Source: Sphaerisporangium fuscum (GTDB taxonomy: Bacteria > Actinomycetota > Actinomycetes > Streptosporangiales > Streptosporangiaceae). From it: a DNA stretch of 64,000 bases. Every line of letters begins with the position of its first letter. The first letter of the stretch is position 1. The notes beneath the pieces are model-generated. The model made no database searches, was not told where the DNA came from, and was given only the letters and a program-made list of their open reading frames with translations. The stretch is taken from contig NZ_JAHDTF010000032.1 of assembly GCF_018531465.1 (NCBI RefSeq), positions 1 through 64,000 on the forward strand, in the 5' to 3' direction. Shown piece by piece: positions 28,278-38,281 of this stretch. Made by a program: the position numbers and the translations under genes.

Positions 28278-28625
28278 GGCCAGCTTCCTCTTCGTGCTTG
28301 TGGTGGTACGCAGCCACAACCTGCCCGGCGGCGGGTTCTATTCCCCGGTCGACCGGTAGGAATTACCGCGGTCGTTCTCAGCCCGGGACGGCGCCGGCAA
28401 CCCGGAGCGGAACCGATATACGAACTTTTTGCTCTATATATGGCCGTTTTACCGACCTAACCGCTTTGCCGCGCTCAGCGAGCCGATCGGGGCCCCAACA
28501 GCGGGACAACTCCTTCCCGGCCGGGGATACCGCGCTTCCGGTGCGGCATTACGGCGCCCGACGTGGCAGGATTCATGCATCCCTCTCGCGATGGGGCGGG
28601 GGAGAGTTCGTGATGAGGAGCGGAT
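28278..28625. other. divergent intergenic region, nitroreductase homologue / pepN
   Basis: About 350 bases without a credible gene. A notably AT-rich patch (28415-28460, including CTATATATGG) stands out in this GC-rich genome and is a likely promoter zone; the pepN ribosome binding site GAGGAG ends just before 28626. I see no terminator or known RNA. Confidence 0.4.
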
Positions 28626-31193
28626 GTGGCAGGCAACCTGACCCGTGACGAAGCCCGGGAGCGGGCGCGACTGCTGAAGGTCGAGTCCTACTCGGTCGAA
28701 CTCGACCTCACCGAGGGTGAGGAGCGGTTCGAGAGCATCACCACGGTCCGCTTCTCCTGCACCGACCCCGGCGCCACCACCTTCATCGACCTGGCCGAGG
28801 CCAAGGTCCGCAAGGCCGTCCTCAACGGCGAGCAGATCGACGTCACCGCCTACGACCTCGAGAAGGGCCGCCTGCCCCTCCCCGCGCTCGCGGCGAGCAA
28901 CCAGCTGCAGATCGACGCCGACTGCACCTACATGCGCAGCGGCGAGGGCCTGCACCGCTTCGTCGACCCGGTCGACCAGAAGGTCTACCTGCACTCGCAG
29001 TTCGAGACGGCCGACGCGCACCGCATGTACGCCTGCTTCGACCAGCCCGACCTCAAGGCCTCCTTCGAGCTCAGCGTGCTGGCGCCTGCCGACTGGCAGG
29101 TCGTCTCCAACGCCGCCCCCGACACCGTCGAGGATCTCGACGCGCACGAGGGCCGCCACGGCACCCTCCAGCAGGCCAAGCGCTGGCACTTCCCGCCCAC
29201 GCCGGTCATGTCGACCTACATCACCGCCCTGGTCGCCGGGCCGTACTCCGTGGTGCGCGACGAGCACGACGGCATCCCGCTCGGTGTCTACTGCCGGGCC
29301 TCCCTCGCCGAGCACCTCGACGCCGGCAACATCTTCGAGGTCACCAAGCAGGGCTTCGACTTCTTCCACCGCGTCTTCGGCCTGCGCTACCCCTTCGGCA
29401 AGTACGACCAGCTCTTCGTCCCGGAGTTCAACGCGGGCGCGATGGAGAACGCCGGCGCGGTCACCTTCCTCGAGGACTACGTCTTCCGCTCGCGGGTCAC
29501 CGACGCGGTGGTGGAGCGCCGCGCCGAGACGATCCTGCACGAGATGGCCCACATGTGGTTCGGTGACCTGGTCACCATGCGCTGGTGGGACGACCTGTGG
29601 CTGAACGAGTCGTTCGCCACCTACATGTCGATCCTCTGCCAGGCCGAGGCCACCCGCTGGGGCCAGGGCGCCTGGACCACCTTCGCCAACGTCGAGAAGG
29701 CCTGGGCCTACCGCCAGGACCAGCTGCCCTCCACCCACCCGATCGCGGCCGACATCCCCGACATGCAGGCCGTCGAGGTCAACTTCGACGGCATCACCTA
29801 CGCCAAGGGCGCCTCGGTGCTCAAGCAGCTGGTGGCCTACGTCGGGCTCGACAACTTCCTGGCCGGCGTCCGCGACTACTTCGGCGAGCACGCCTGGGGC
29901 AACACCGAGCTGAAGGACCTGCTGACGGCGCTCGAGCGCACCTCCGGCCGCGACCTGTCGTCCTGGTCGAAGGAGTGGCTGGAGACCTCCTGGGTCAACA
30001 CCCTGCGCCCGTCCTTCACCGTCGACCCGGAGGGGCGCTTCCTCTCCTTCGACGTGCTGCAGGAGGCCCCCGCCGACTACCCGACCCTGCGCTCCCACCG
30101 CGTCGCCATCGGCCTGTACTCCCGCTCGGGCGAGGAGCTCGTGCGGGTCAAGCGCGTCGAGCTCGACGTCGTGGGCACCCGCACGCCCGTCCAGGAGCTG
30201 ATCGGCGAGCAGCAGCCCGACCTGGTGCTGATCAACGACGACGACCTCACCTACGCCAAGATCCGCCTCGACGAGCGGTCGCTGCGCACCCTGGTCGACG
30301 GCGGCATCGTCCGCTTCAGCGAGTCGCTGCCGCGCGCCCTGTGCTGGTCGGCCGCCTGGGACATGACCCGCGACGCCGAGATGGCCACCCGCGACTACGT
30401 CAGGCTCGTCACCTCCGGCGTCCACTCCATCGGCGACATCACCGTCGTGCAGACCGTGCTCCGCCAGGCCCGCCAGGCCGTCCAGCAGTACGCCGACCCG
30501 GCTTGGCGCGAGACCGGTTTCGCCGAGCTGTCGGCCGCGCTGCGCCGGCTGATCGACTCCGCCGAGCCGGGCTCCGACCACCAGCTGGCCTACGTCAACG
30601 CCTTCACCGCCGGCGCCACCTCCGCCGACGACCTCGCGTTCGTCAAGGCCATCCTCGACGGCACCTCCGTCCCCGAGGGCCTCACCGTCGACGCCGACCT
30701 GCGCTGGACTCTCACCCACGCGCTGGTCTCGGGCGGCATCCTGACCGCCGAGGACATCGCGGCCGAGCTCCGGCGCGACCCGACGGCCACCGGCGAGCGG
30801 TCGGCGGCCATGTGCACCGCGGCGATCCCGACGGCCGAGAGCAAGGCCGAGGCGTGGGAGGCGATCCTCGGCGGCTCGCTCAGCGGCGCCGTGATGCGCT
30901 CCACGATCACGGGATTCATGGACCCCCACCACGTCGAGCTGCTCGAGCCGTACGGCGAGCGGTTCTTCGAGGAGGTGGGCCGCGTCTGGAAGACCTGGTC
31001 GTCCGACAGCGCGCAGCGCTTCGCGATCGGGTGCTACCCCGCTCTGCCGATCGACGCGACCACGGTGGCCCGCACGCAGGACTACATCTCCGCCAACGAG
31101 CCGCCGCACGCCCTGCGCCGTCTGCTGCTGGAGGGCGCCGACGGCATCAGCCGCGCCCTGCGGGCCCGAGCCAAGGACGCCTCGGCCGCCTGA
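28626..31193 (+). CDS. pepN: aminopeptidase N (M1 family)
   Basis: Cytosolic zinc aminopeptidase, 855 residues. The substrate-anchoring GAMENAG and the zinc site HEMAH (residues 305-309, with third ligand Glu328 in LNESF) are intact; the remainder is the helical ERAP-like C-terminal domain. GTG at 28626 with GATGAGGAGCG upstream is the start. Monocistronic, followed by a strong terminator. Confidence 0.97.
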   Translation: MAGNLTRDEARERARLLKVESYSVELDLTEGEERFESITTVRFSCTDPGATTFIDLAEAKVRKAVLNGEQIDVTAYDLEKGRLPLPALAASNQLQIDADCTYMRSGEGLHRFVDPVDQKVYLHSQFETADAHRMYACFDQPDLKASFELSVLAPADWQVVSNAAPDTVEDLDAHEGRHGTLQQAKRWHFPPTPVMSTYITALVAGPYSVVRDEHDGIPLGVYCRASLAEHLDAGNIFEVTKQGFDFFHRVFGLRYPFGKYDQLFVPEFNAGAMENAGAVTFLEDYVFRSRVTDAVVERRAETILHEMAHMWFGDLVTMRWWDDLWLNESFATYMSILCQAEATRWGQGAWTTFANVEKAWAYRQDQLPSTHPIAADIPDMQAVEVNFDGITYAKGASVLKQLVAYVGLDNFLAGVRDYFGEHAWGNTELKDLLTALERTSGRDLSSWSKEWLETSWVNTLRPSFTVDPEGRFLSFDVLQEAPADYPTLRSHRVAIGLYSRSGEELVRVKRVELDVVGTRTPVQELIGEQQPDLVLINDDDLTYAKIRLDERSLRTLVDGGIVRFSESLPRALCWSAAWDMTRDAEMATRDYVRLVTSGVHSIGDITVVQTVLRQARQAVQQYADPAWRETGFAELSAALRRLIDSAEPGSDHQLAYVNAFTAGATSADDLAFVKAILDGTSVPEGLTVDADLRWTLTHALVSGGILTAEDIAAELRRDPTATGERSAAMCTAAIPTAESKAEAWEAILGGSLSGAVMRSTITGFMDPHHVELLEPYGERFFEEVGRVWKTWSSDSAQRFAIGCYPALPIDATTVARTQDYISANEPPHALRRLLLEGADGISRALRARAKDASAA

Positions 31194-31272
31194 TCCTCAG
31201 CCCCGCCACCCCGGCCCGCGGCCCTATCGAGGGGCCGGGCCGTCCTGCCCCGAGGTCACCCTCCTTGAGGCC

Positions 31273-31316
31273 CGGCCCGTCCGATGTCCAAGTCCGGTTG
31301 GACATCGGGCGGGCCG
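31273..31316 (+). terminator. terminator after pepN
   Basis: A 19-base stem with one mismatch (CGGCCCGTCCGATGTCCAA / TTGGACATCGGGCGGGCCG) and a 6-base loop, 80 bases beyond the pepN stop. One of the longest hairpins in the window. Confidence 0.8.
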
Positions 31317-31366
31317 GTCGGCTTCCGGAGCACGGGCCGGTCCCACGGACGTGAGAGGGTGTCGGA

Positions 31367-32359
31367 GTGCACTCGCCCCTCGAACTCCTGACCGAACTCG
31401 CGCGGCGGCACGCCTTCGGCGACCTCGGAGCCCTGGCCCCCATGGTCATCCCCGATGCGATGCCGATCCCGGCGCTGTGCGAGTTCGGCGAACGCCTGCT
31501 CACCCTCGACGCCGAGGACTTCGCCACCGAGGTCGACGCCAAAACCGTGCCGGCCGACCTCAGACGCCGGGCGCGCGAGTGCCACATGCCCCAGACGCCG
31601 CGGGAGCAGCCACGGGGCGCGCTCGCCTCGCTCCGCCCCGCCTACGGCCTGCTCCTGGAGGTCATCCGGGTGCGCTGGGAGCGGCGCGAGCTCAGTTCGG
31701 TCATGTCGGCCGTGCACATCGCCGGCGAGTACCTTCCGCTGCTGGCGTTCGAGCCCGTGCTCGGGCACTCGGGCGACCCGGCACGCTGGCCGGAGGGGTT
31801 GCGCGCCGAGGGCAGCCGCTTCGGGGCCATCGGCGACCGTGAGTGCGATCACACCAAGTCCGAGAAGTCCGCCGCCGAGCGCACGCTCCGGGTGGCGCAG
31901 GAGCCGCCGGAGGGCTGGCGGGCGTACTTCGACCGCCAGCACAGCCAGCTCGCCGGGGCCTTGGCGACCTGCGTCGCCAAGTGCCGCAACCCCTGCACGG
32001 CGATGGAGTGGGTGGCCGCCGAGGAGCGCGAGCGCCTGGCCCTGCGGTGCAGGACCGCGCTCGCGTTCGCCGACACCCCGCTGGTGCGGCTGCGCCACGC
32101 CGCGCCCGTCGGCCACGGCTTCGGCGTCCCCTCGCCGGAGGAGGTGCTCGACGCCTGGGCGCGCAGCCGGTCGTACCTCGACAAGAACGACGTCGGCCAC
32201 CAGGCGACCCTCGACGACGGCTTCCCGCTGCCGGGTCTGCCGAGCCTGTTCACGGCGATCGCCGGCACGCCGATCAGTCCCGCGACGCTCCTCGCCGACG
32301 TGGCCGCCCATCTGGTCTCGCTGATCGGCGCGCGGGAGATGCGCGGCGCGGGCGTCTGA
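31367..32359 (+). CDS. conserved-looking protein of unknown function
   Basis: 330 residues, soluble, with strong codon bias of a real gene. GTG at 31367 has GAGAGGG 7 bases upstream. The sequence is mixed alpha-helical with a Cys-rich patch CVAKCRNPC near residue 208 and several Arg/Glu-rich helices (RVRWERRELSS). I see no signal peptide, membrane segment or nucleotide-binding loop, and I do not recognise a family. It stands alone after the pepN terminator and is convergent with the amidase gene (15 bases between stops). Confidence 0.75.
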   Translation: MHSPLELLTELARRHAFGDLGALAPMVIPDAMPIPALCEFGERLLTLDAEDFATEVDAKTVPADLRRRARECHMPQTPREQPRGALASLRPAYGLLLEVIRVRWERRELSSVMSAVHIAGEYLPLLAFEPVLGHSGDPARWPEGLRAEGSRFGAIGDRECDHTKSEKSAAERTLRVAQEPPEGWRAYFDRQHSQLAGALATCVAKCRNPCTAMEWVAAEERERLALRCRTALAFADTPLVRLRHAAPVGHGFGVPSPEEVLDAWARSRSYLDKNDVGHQATLDDGFPLPGLPSLFTAIAGTPISPATLLADVAAHLVSLIGAREMRGAGV

Positions 32360-32374
32360 ACCTCTCCCGCGGCC

Positions 32375-33793
32375 CTACCAGACCGAGGGGCGGCGGTCGC
32401 CCCAGAAGCCGCCGACCGCAGCCTCCACCTGGGCGGACAGCGAGATGAGCGTCGCCTCGTCGCCGAACCGCCCGGCCAGCATGACGCCCACCGGCAGGCC
32501 CGCGTCGGTCCAGTGCAGGGGGAGGTTGACGGCGGGCTGGCCGCTGACGTTGTAGGTGGCGGCGAACGGCGCGAACCGCTCCATACGGTGGAAGGTCTCC
32601 TCGGGGTCCTCGACGTCCTCGAACCAGCCGACGGGCACGGGCGGCCGGGTGACGGTAGGGGAGAGGACGGCGTCGTACTCGTTCATGACGAGGAACCCGA
32701 AGCGCGTCGCCGTCTGGAGCGCGGCCTGGGCCTGGAGGAACACCGGGGCGGGCGTGGCGAAGCCGCGCTCGCGGAGCCACCTGGTCAGCGGGCGGAGCTT
32801 GGGCTCCATGGACGGGTCGACGGGGTGCATGCACGCGAAGCAGAACCACAGCTTCTCGAACTCCGCCACGATCGAGGAGTCGAACGGCGCGGGCATGTCG
32901 ACGACCTCGTGACCGAGCGAGGCCAGCAGCTCGGAGGCCTTTTCGTAGGCGGCCAGAACGTCCGGGTGCACCTCGGCGCCGGGCACGACCGGCGTCGCGT
33001 TCCTGCCGATGCGCAGGCGGCCCGGCTCGCGGGTGGCGGCCTCGGTGAAGCCGACGGGGGACGGCGGGGCGACGTACAGGTCACCCGGCTGGTTGTGCGC
33101 CATCACCTCGAGCAGGGCGGCGGCGTCGGCGACCGTGCGGGCGATCGGGCCGTTGGTCGACAGGCCGGCCAGGTCGGGGACGATCGGCGCGAAGGAGATG
33201 CGCCCCCGGGTGGGCTTGATGCCGTAGAGCCCGCAGACGGAGGCGGGGATGCGGATGGAACCCGCCCCGTCGCTGCCGTGCGCGGCCGGGGCGAGCCCCG
33301 CCGCGACGGCCGCCGCCGCTCCCCCGCTCGAACCGCCCGCCGAACGGGTGAGGTCCCACGGGGTGCGCGTGGGGGGCGACACGTAGGTCTCGGTGTAGCA
33401 GGGCAGGCCGAACTCGGGCGTGGCGGTCTTGCCCAGCATGATCGTGCCGGCCTCGCGCAGCCGCTCCACCACGCTGTCGTCCACGGGCGCCACGAAACCC
33501 TCGTAGGTGGAGGAGCCGAACTGGATCGGGACGTCCTTGACGAGGTTGAGGTCCTTGATCGGGATGGGCACACCGGCCAGTGGGGGAAGTTCCGCGCCCC
33601 GCGTGACCAGCGCTTCCACGGCCCGCGCCTCTTCCAGGGCGCGTTCGGGGGTCACCGTTACGAAGGCTCCGACCTCGGGGTCGAGCCGCTGGATCCGTTC
33701 GAGGTAGTGCTCGGTTATCTCCACCGGGGACAGCTCTCGGTTACGGACCGCCGCGGCCTGCTCCAGAGCTGTAAGATCGTGTATGTGCGCCAC
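32375..33793 (-). CDS. amidase signature family hydrolase
   Basis: 472-residue Ser-cisSer-Lys hydrolase. The catalytic lysine lies in [10 protein letters not shown] and the serines in [20 protein letters not shown], followed by [13 protein letters not shown]. Related enzymes hydrolyse small amides or act as aryl-acylamidases; no gatB/gatC genes are near, so it is not taken as GatA. GTG at 33793 lacks a ribosome binding site, but TACTGT is 8 bases upstream, suggesting a leaderless transcript; the longer open frame is rejected because the extra residues are not amidase-like. Confidence 0.92.
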   Translation of the reverse strand: MAHIHDLTALEQAAAVRNRELSPVEITEHYLERIQRLDPEVGAFVTVTPERALEEARAVEALVTRGAELPPLAGVPIPIKDLNLVKDVPIQFGSSTYEGFVAPVDDSVVERLREAGTIMLGKTATPEFGLPCYTETYVSPPTRTPWDLTRSAGGSSGGAAAAVAAGLAPAAHGSDGAGSIRIPASVCGLYGIKPTRGRISFAPIVPDLAGLSTNGPIARTVADAAALLEVMAHNQPGDLYVAPPSPVGFTEAATREPGRLRIGRNATPVVPGAEVHPDVLAAYEKASELLASLGHEVVDMPAPFDSSIVAEFEKLWFCFACMHPVDPSMEPKLRPLTRWLRERGFATPAPVFLQAQAALQTATRFGFLVMNEYDAVLSPTVTRPPVPVGWFEDVEDPEETFHRMERFAPFAATYNVSGQPAVNLPLHWTDAGLPVGVMLAGRFGDEATLISLSAQVEAAVGGFWGDRRPSVW

Positions 33794-33938
33794 GCTTTCG
33801 CACAGTAGGGCCTGCGAGCACGAGTTATCTAGAGAGAAAAGTGTTTGATACCCGGCTTTTCGCCCTGCAATGCGAGAACACATGGCCACAAAAATGTGAA
33901 CTAGCCAACACTAGGCACGCCCTTGGGCGTCAACTACC

Positions 33939-34766
33939 GTGAGTTACGTGGATTCCGGTCTAGAACCAGACGACGGTCACAATACGTCACCCATTTGGGT
34001 GAGTGATCGCCCTTCGGAGCCGAAATCTCGGCCCTCAGCTCCTGAGGCGACTTATGCGCCTGTCGAGCGCGCCTCACTGCTCGGCATGCTCCAGCAGCCC
34101 AAATACCGGCATCTGCGGCTGCGCGCGCTGATCGCCGTCGGTGCGGGTCTCATCGTGGGCATCCCGATGTGGAGCTGGCGGCTCGGCCTGGTCGCGGCGA
34201 TCATCGCCGCCATCGCCGACACGGTGTACCGCGCGCGCACCGCCTCCTCGGTCGCACCCTGGCGCCGTGTCTCGGCGGCCGAGCGGCACACCGAGGCCCA
34301 GTTGAAGAAGCTGGAGCGCAGCGGCTACCGCACTCTTCACGCGCGGGCCATCCCCGACAGCGAGGCGCAGATCGACCACCTCGTCGTCGGCCCGACGGGT
34401 GTCTACGCCGTCGACTCGGAGAAATGGGACAAACGACTGCCCGTGCGCGTCCAGTCCCACCGAAAGCTGTTCCACGGGCCGTTCAACCAGAAGCCGCGCC
34501 TCGACGAGGCGCGCTGGGAGGCCTCCCGTGCGAGCGAGTTGATCACGGAGGCCCTCGGGCGCGAGATCACCGTCGTGCCGTCCCTGGCGATCTACGGCCC
34601 GGCCATCCCGTGGAAGATCCTCAACATCCGCGAGGTCGACGTCTTCGACGGGAGCCGCGTGCGCAGGTGGATCACCAACCGCGAGCGCTCCCTGACGAAC
34701 GAGGAGATCGAGGAGATCTACGTCGCGGCGGAGGCCGTCCTGCCGCCCCGCTATCCCGAGAGCTGA
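33939..34766 (+). CDS. NERD-domain membrane protein
   Basis: 275 residues. After a polar N-terminal 55 residues come two adjacent membrane helices (LRALIAVGAGLIVGIPMW and LVAAIIAAIADTV), then a NERD domain with the typical EAQIDHLVVGPTGVYAVDSEKW and downstream basic patch. NERD proteins are predicted nuclease-related proteins, often linked to nucleic acid processing; the role is unknown. GTG at 33939 (or 33948) is used; no ribosome binding site is clear. Divergent from the amidase. Confidence 0.85.
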   Translation: MSYVDSGLEPDDGHNTSPIWVSDRPSEPKSRPSAPEATYAPVERASLLGMLQQPKYRHLRLRALIAVGAGLIVGIPMWSWRLGLVAAIIAAIADTVYRARTASSVAPWRRVSAAERHTEAQLKKLERSGYRTLHARAIPDSEAQIDHLVVGPTGVYAVDSEKWDKRLPVRVQSHRKLFHGPFNQKPRLDEARWEASRASELITEALGREITVVPSLAIYGPAIPWKILNIREVDVFDGSRVRRWITNRERSLTNEEIEEIYVAAEAVLPPRYPES

Positions 34767-34778
34767 CCGTCCAAGAGG

Positions 34779-34831
34779 TCCTTCGGGGTTCCCGTCATCG
34801 TTCCACCACTGCCCCCGGGAATCCCGAAGGA
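34779..34831 (+). terminator. terminator after the NERD gene
   Basis: Stem TCCTTCGGGGTTCCC / GGGAATCCCGAAGGA (15 bases, one wobble) with a 23-base loop, 12 bases beyond the NERD stop. It isolates ilvD transcription. Confidence 0.75.
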
Positions 34832-34970
34832 TCTTCGCCTGCTCGCCTCGCCCGGCGCGCGAGGGGGCGCGGCGCCCCTCACGGGTCCAATCTCTGGACC
34901 GCTGGTCTCGACAGGTGGTCGATGGTCGTACCATTTGAGGATTCAGCAGTCCTCGGATGGGAGAACGGTC

Positions 34971-36809
34971 ATGCCGGCCCTCAGGTCTCGTACGGTCACT
35001 CATGGCAGGAACATGGTCGGGGCCCGCGCCCTCCTCCGCGCCACGGGCGTAGCCGGCGGCGACTTCGGCAAGCCGATCATCGCGATTGCCAACAGCTTCA
35101 CCCAGTTCGTCCCCGGCCACGTCCACCTGCGCGAGGTTGCCGAGGTGGTCGCGGGCGCCGTCCGCGAGGCGGGGGCGATCCCCCGCGAGTTCAACACGAT
35201 CGCGGTGGACGACGGCATCGCCATGGGTCACGGCGGCATGCTCTACTCCCTGCCCTCGCGGGAGCTGATCGCCGACGCGGTCGAGTACATGGTGAACGCC
35301 CACTGCGCCGACGCCCTGGTCTGCGTCTCCAACTGCGACAAGATCACCCCGGGCATGCTGCTGGCCGCGTTCCGGCTGAACATCCCGGTGGTCTTCGTCT
35401 CCGGCGGCCCGATGGAGGCCGGGAAGACCCCCGGCCGCAAGCTCGACCTGATCGACCCGATGGTCGCCGCGGCCGACGAGAGCGTCTCGGACGCCGAGCT
35501 GCTCGAGATGGAGGAGAACGCCTGCCCGACCTGCGGCTCCTGCAGCGGCATGTTCACCGCCAACTCCATGAACTGCCTGGCCGAGGCCATCGGTCTCGCG
35601 CTGCCGGGCAACGGCACCACGCTCGCCACCCACAAGGCCCGCAAGGCGCTGTTCGAGCAGGCCGGCCGCCAGGTCGTCGAGCTCACCAAGCGCTACTACG
35701 ACCAGGACGACGAGTCGGTTCTGCCGCGCAACATCGCCACCCGCGACGCCTTCGAGAACGCCATGGCGCTCGACGTCGCCATGGGCGGCTCGACGAACAC
35801 GATCCTCCACCTGCTCGCCGCGGCGCGCGAGGCGGGCGTCGACTTCGGCCTGAAGGAGATCAACGAGCTCTCCCTGCGCGTGCCGTGCCTGTGCAAGGTC
35901 GCGCCCGCCACCTCCAAGTACCACGTCGAGGACGTCCACCGGGCGGGCGGCATCCCGGCGATCCTCGGCGAGCTCGACCGCGCGGGGCTGCTCAACCGCG
36001 AAACCCACAGCATCCACGCGGCCTCCCTCACCGAGTACATCAACACCTGGGACCCCAAGTCTCCGCAGGTGAGCGAGGAGGCCCTGGAGCTCTGGCACGC
36101 CGCGCCCGGCAACGCCCGCACGATCAAGCCCTACTCTCAGGAAGCCCGGTGGGAGTCCCTCGACCTCGACCGCGCCGAGGGCTGCATCCGCGACCTGGAG
36201 CACGCCTACACCCGCGACGGCGGTCTCGCCGTGCTGTACGGCAATCTCGCGCCGGAGGGCTGCATCGTCAAGACCGCCGGCGTCGACGAGTCGATCTGGA
36301 AGTTCAGCGGCCCGGCCGTGGTGTTCGAGTCGCAGGAGGACGCCGTCGACGGCATCCTCGGCGGCAAGGTCACCGAGGGCGACGTCGTGGTGATCCGCTA
36401 CGAAGGGCCCAAGGGCGGCCCGGGGATGCAGGAGATGCTCTACCCGACGAGCTTCCTGAAGGGCAAGGGCCTCGGCAAGGCGTGCGCGCTGGTCACCGAT
36501 GGCCGCTTCTCCGGGGGCACGTCCGGTCTGTCCATCGGCCACGCCTCCCCGGAGGCGGCCGAGGGCGGCATCATCGCCCTGGTCGAGGACGGCGACCTCA
36601 TCGAGATCGACATCCCGGGCCGGAGCATCGAGCTGAAGGTCTCCGAGGCCGATCTCGCCGCGCGCCGCGAGCGGCTGCTGGCCGACCTCGGCCGCTACCG
36701 CCCGCGCGACCGCAACCGGCCGGTGAGCGCCGCCCTGCAGGCCTACGCCGCGCTCACCACCTCGGCCTCCACCGGCGCCTCGCGCGACCTGTCCCAGCTC
36801 TCCCACTGA
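34971..36809 (+). CDS. ilvD: dihydroxy-acid dehydratase
   Basis: Fe-S dehydratase of the isoleucine/valine pathway, 612 residues. Cluster-binding cysteines are in [10 protein letters not shown] and [22 protein letters not shown] at 34971 with GGGAG 8 bases upstream gives [15 protein letters not shown], the family start; an in-frame upstream extension to 34935 is rejected. ilvB/N/C are not adjacent. No T-box or peptide leader is evident in the 140 bases upstream. Confidence 0.97.
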   Translation: MPALRSRTVTHGRNMVGARALLRATGVAGGDFGKPIIAIANSFTQFVPGHVHLREVAEVVAGAVREAGAIPREFNTIAVDDGIAMGHGGMLYSLPSRELIADAVEYMVNAHCADALVCVSNCDKITPGMLLAAFRLNIPVVFVSGGPMEAGKTPGRKLDLIDPMVAAADESVSDAELLEMEENACPTCGSCSGMFTANSMNCLAEAIGLALPGNGTTLATHKARKALFEQAGRQVVELTKRYYDQDDESVLPRNIATRDAFENAMALDVAMGGSTNTILHLLAAAREAGVDFGLKEINELSLRVPCLCKVAPATSKYHVEDVHRAGGIPAILGELDRAGLLNRETHSIHAASLTEYINTWDPKSPQVSEEALELWHAAPGNARTIKPYSQEARWESLDLDRAEGCIRDLEHAYTRDGGLAVLYGNLAPEGCIVKTAGVDESIWKFSGPAVVFESQEDAVDGILGGKVTEGDVVVIRYEGPKGGPGMQEMLYPTSFLKGKGLGKACALVTDGRFSGGTSGLSIGHASPEAAEGGIIALVEDGDLIEIDIPGRSIELKVSEADLAARRERLLADLGRYRPRDRNRPVSAALQAYAALTTSASTGASRDLSQLSH

Positions 36810-36817
36810 CGGTCCCG

Positions 36818-36854
36818 CCGGGTGGTACGGCTCCCCGCGAGCCGTGCCACCCGG
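36818..36854 (+). terminator. terminator after ilvD
   Basis: Stem CCGGGTGGTACGGCTC / GAGCCGTGCCACCCGG (16 bases with one wobble) and a 5-base loop, 8 bases after the ilvD stop. Confidence 0.8.
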
Positions 36855-36964
36855 CCGGGAGGACACGCCCGCCTTACCTCAGGGTCGGGAAGAGTCACCC
36901 TCCGGCAGGGCCTTCCCAGACCTGGTGTTCGAAAAATGTCGGTGGCGAACAGTACTGTGGATGT

Positions 36965-37441
36965 ATGGCCAACGTCACCACGCCGCTCCTGACGACCGCC
37001 GAAATCGCAGCTCTCGCCCTGTCTCTCGCCCATCTCGGAGACGGCCCCCAGGCGATCACCGCGCGCCGGGGCCTGCGCCACGTGTTCGAAAACCTCGACC
37101 TCGACGACGACGTCGTGGCCTCCACCCTCGACACCCTGACCAGACCGCTTCCCCCCGAGGTCGCCCGGCGAGCCCGCACGATCGCCGGCGCGGTCACCGG
37201 CCGCCAGGTGGTGCGCCTGCACTACCGCGACGCCGGAGGCCACGTCAGCTCGCGCGACGTCGAGCCGGTCACCTGCCTGGTCCACCGCGATCACTGGTAT
37301 CTCGTCGGCTGGTGCCGCACCAAGGTCGGCATCAGGGCGTTCCGGTTCGACCGCATCGTCGCCGTCGAGCCGACCCTGGCCGCCGCCCACCCCCACCGTC
37401 CAGAGCGCTACCTGCCCTTCCAGCGGAGGAAGGCCGCCTGA
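36965..37441 (+). CDS. WYL-domain protein without a DNA-binding domain
   Basis: 158 residues. The C-terminal half is a WYL domain (VTGRQVVRLHYRDAGG ... HRDHWYLVGWC, with the motif region WYLVGWCRTKVGIRAFRFDRI). WYL domains sense nucleotides or nucleic acid and usually sit behind a winged helix, which is missing; the N-terminal 60 residues are helical and unassigned. ATG at 36965 has TACTGT 6 bases upstream and no ribosome binding site, suggesting a leaderless message. Alone between ilvD and a hairpin. Confidence 0.82.
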   Translation: MANVTTPLLTTAEIAALALSLAHLGDGPQAITARRGLRHVFENLDLDDDVVASTLDTLTRPLPPEVARRARTIAGAVTGRQVVRLHYRDAGGHVSSRDVEPVTCLVHRDHWYLVGWCRTKVGIRAFRFDRIVAVEPTLAAAHPHRPERYLPFQRRKAA

Positions 37442-37448
37442 CACCTCA

Positions 37449-37480
37449 GTGCCCGCCGGCCCGGCCGGGCCGGCGGGCAC
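37449..37480. terminator. bidirectional terminator, WYL gene / FmdB gene
   Basis: Perfect 14-base stem GTGCCCGCCGGCCC / GGGCCGGCGGGCAC with a 4-base loop between two convergent stops (7 bases from one and 19 from the other). Confidence 0.85.
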
Positions 37481-37499
37481 GAGCGTGTGTTCGGGCCGG

Positions 37500-37709
37500 T
37501 CAGCCGCAGCAGCCGCCTCCGCAGCAGCCCCCGCCACCGCCGCTCGGGCGGGGCGCGGAGGCGCCGCCGGTGACGGCGACGGTGGACAGCAGCTTCACCG
37601 TGTCGTCGTGGCCCTCCGGGCAGACGGCGGCGTCGCTCGCGGCCGACATGGGCCGGGAGATCTCGAAGGTCGATCCGCAGGCGCGGCAGCGATAGTCGTA
37701 GCGAGGCAT
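37500..37709 (-). CDS. FmdB-family zinc ribbon protein
   Basis: 69 residues beginning MPRYDYRCRACG, the FmdB/CxxC zinc ribbon, with the second pair in VCPEGH. The C-terminal end is Gly-rich with two CC pairs (GGGGGCCGGGCCG), usual for the family and possibly metal-binding. Function is unknown; members often accompany MscL or 5-formyltetrahydrofolate cyclo-ligase genes, not seen here. ATG at 37709. Confidence 0.88.
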   Translation of the reverse strand: MPRYDYRCRACGSTFEISRPMSAASDAAVCPEGHDDTVKLLSTVAVTGGASAPRPSGGGGGCCGGGCCG

Positions 37710-37771
37710 GCCATCAGGGTACGGCCTGCGGCGCCGGCGATCAGCGCCCAAGCCGCCCCTGCCTTGCGACC

Positions 37772-38281
37772 TCAGGCCGCCGTCTCCGTGAGGTAGGGCG
37801 CCCACTGGGGGTCGCCGTCGAACTGGGCGCCGATGAGGCGCCAGTGGGCTCCTCGCGGCACGACCGGCGCGACGCGCAGCGACCAGCCGAGCTCCTCCAG
37901 CAGGCGATCGGCCTTGCGGTGATTGCACTGCATGCAGGAGGCGACGCAGTTCTCCCAGGTGTGCAGCCCGCCGCGTGAGCGGGGCTGCACGTGGTCGATG
38001 GTCTCCGCCCGCTGCCCGCAGTAGGCGCAGCGATAGTCGTCCCTGCGCATCAGCGCGGCCCGCGTCAACGGGATGCGCGAACGGTAGGGGATACGGACGT
38101 ACCGCCGGAGCCGGATGACCGACGGTACGTCGACGGTGCGTGAGGCCGAGCGCAGCACGGCGCCCCGGCCGTCACGATGAACGACATCCGCCTTCTCCCT
38201 GATCACGAGCACCACGGCCCGATGCAGGTTGAGGGTGGTGAGTGGCTCGAATGTGGCGTTCAGCAGCAGGACCTGGCGCAT
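37772..38281 (-). CDS. HNH endonuclease
   Basis: 169 residues with the His-Asn-His core CAYCGQRAETIDHVQPRSRG and NCVASCMQCNHRKADR, including the two CxxC zinc pairs. The N-terminus MRQVLLLNATFEPLTTLNLHRAV is the conserved opening of a widespread free-standing actinobacterial/cyanobacterial HNH family of unknown role. ATG at 38281 with GGAGAGG upstream is preferred to the longer frame. Located downstream of a stable palindrome in its leader. Confidence 0.9.
   Translation of the reverse strand: MRQVLLLNATFEPLTTLNLHRAVVLVIREKADVVHRDGRGAVLRSASRTVDVPSVIRLRRYVRIPYRSRIPLTRAALMRRDDYRCAYCGQRAETIDHVQPRSRGGLHTWENCVASCMQCNHRKADRLLEELGWSLRVAPVVPRGAHWRLIGAQFDGDPQWAPYLTETAA

Noticed and set aside
28449-31109. 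886-codon open frame opposite pepN
   Set aside because: Antisense shadow of a highly biased GC3 gene; no family resemblance and no ribosome binding site.
34074-36866. 930-codon open frame opposite ilvD
   Set aside because: Same antisense shadow effect; the plus strand holds DHAD motifs.
34169-37441. 1090-codon open frame spanning the NERD and ilvD genes
   Set aside because: It is mostly the wrong frame of two well-identified genes with Arg/Pro/Gly-rich content; only its last 158 codons, the WYL protein, are real.
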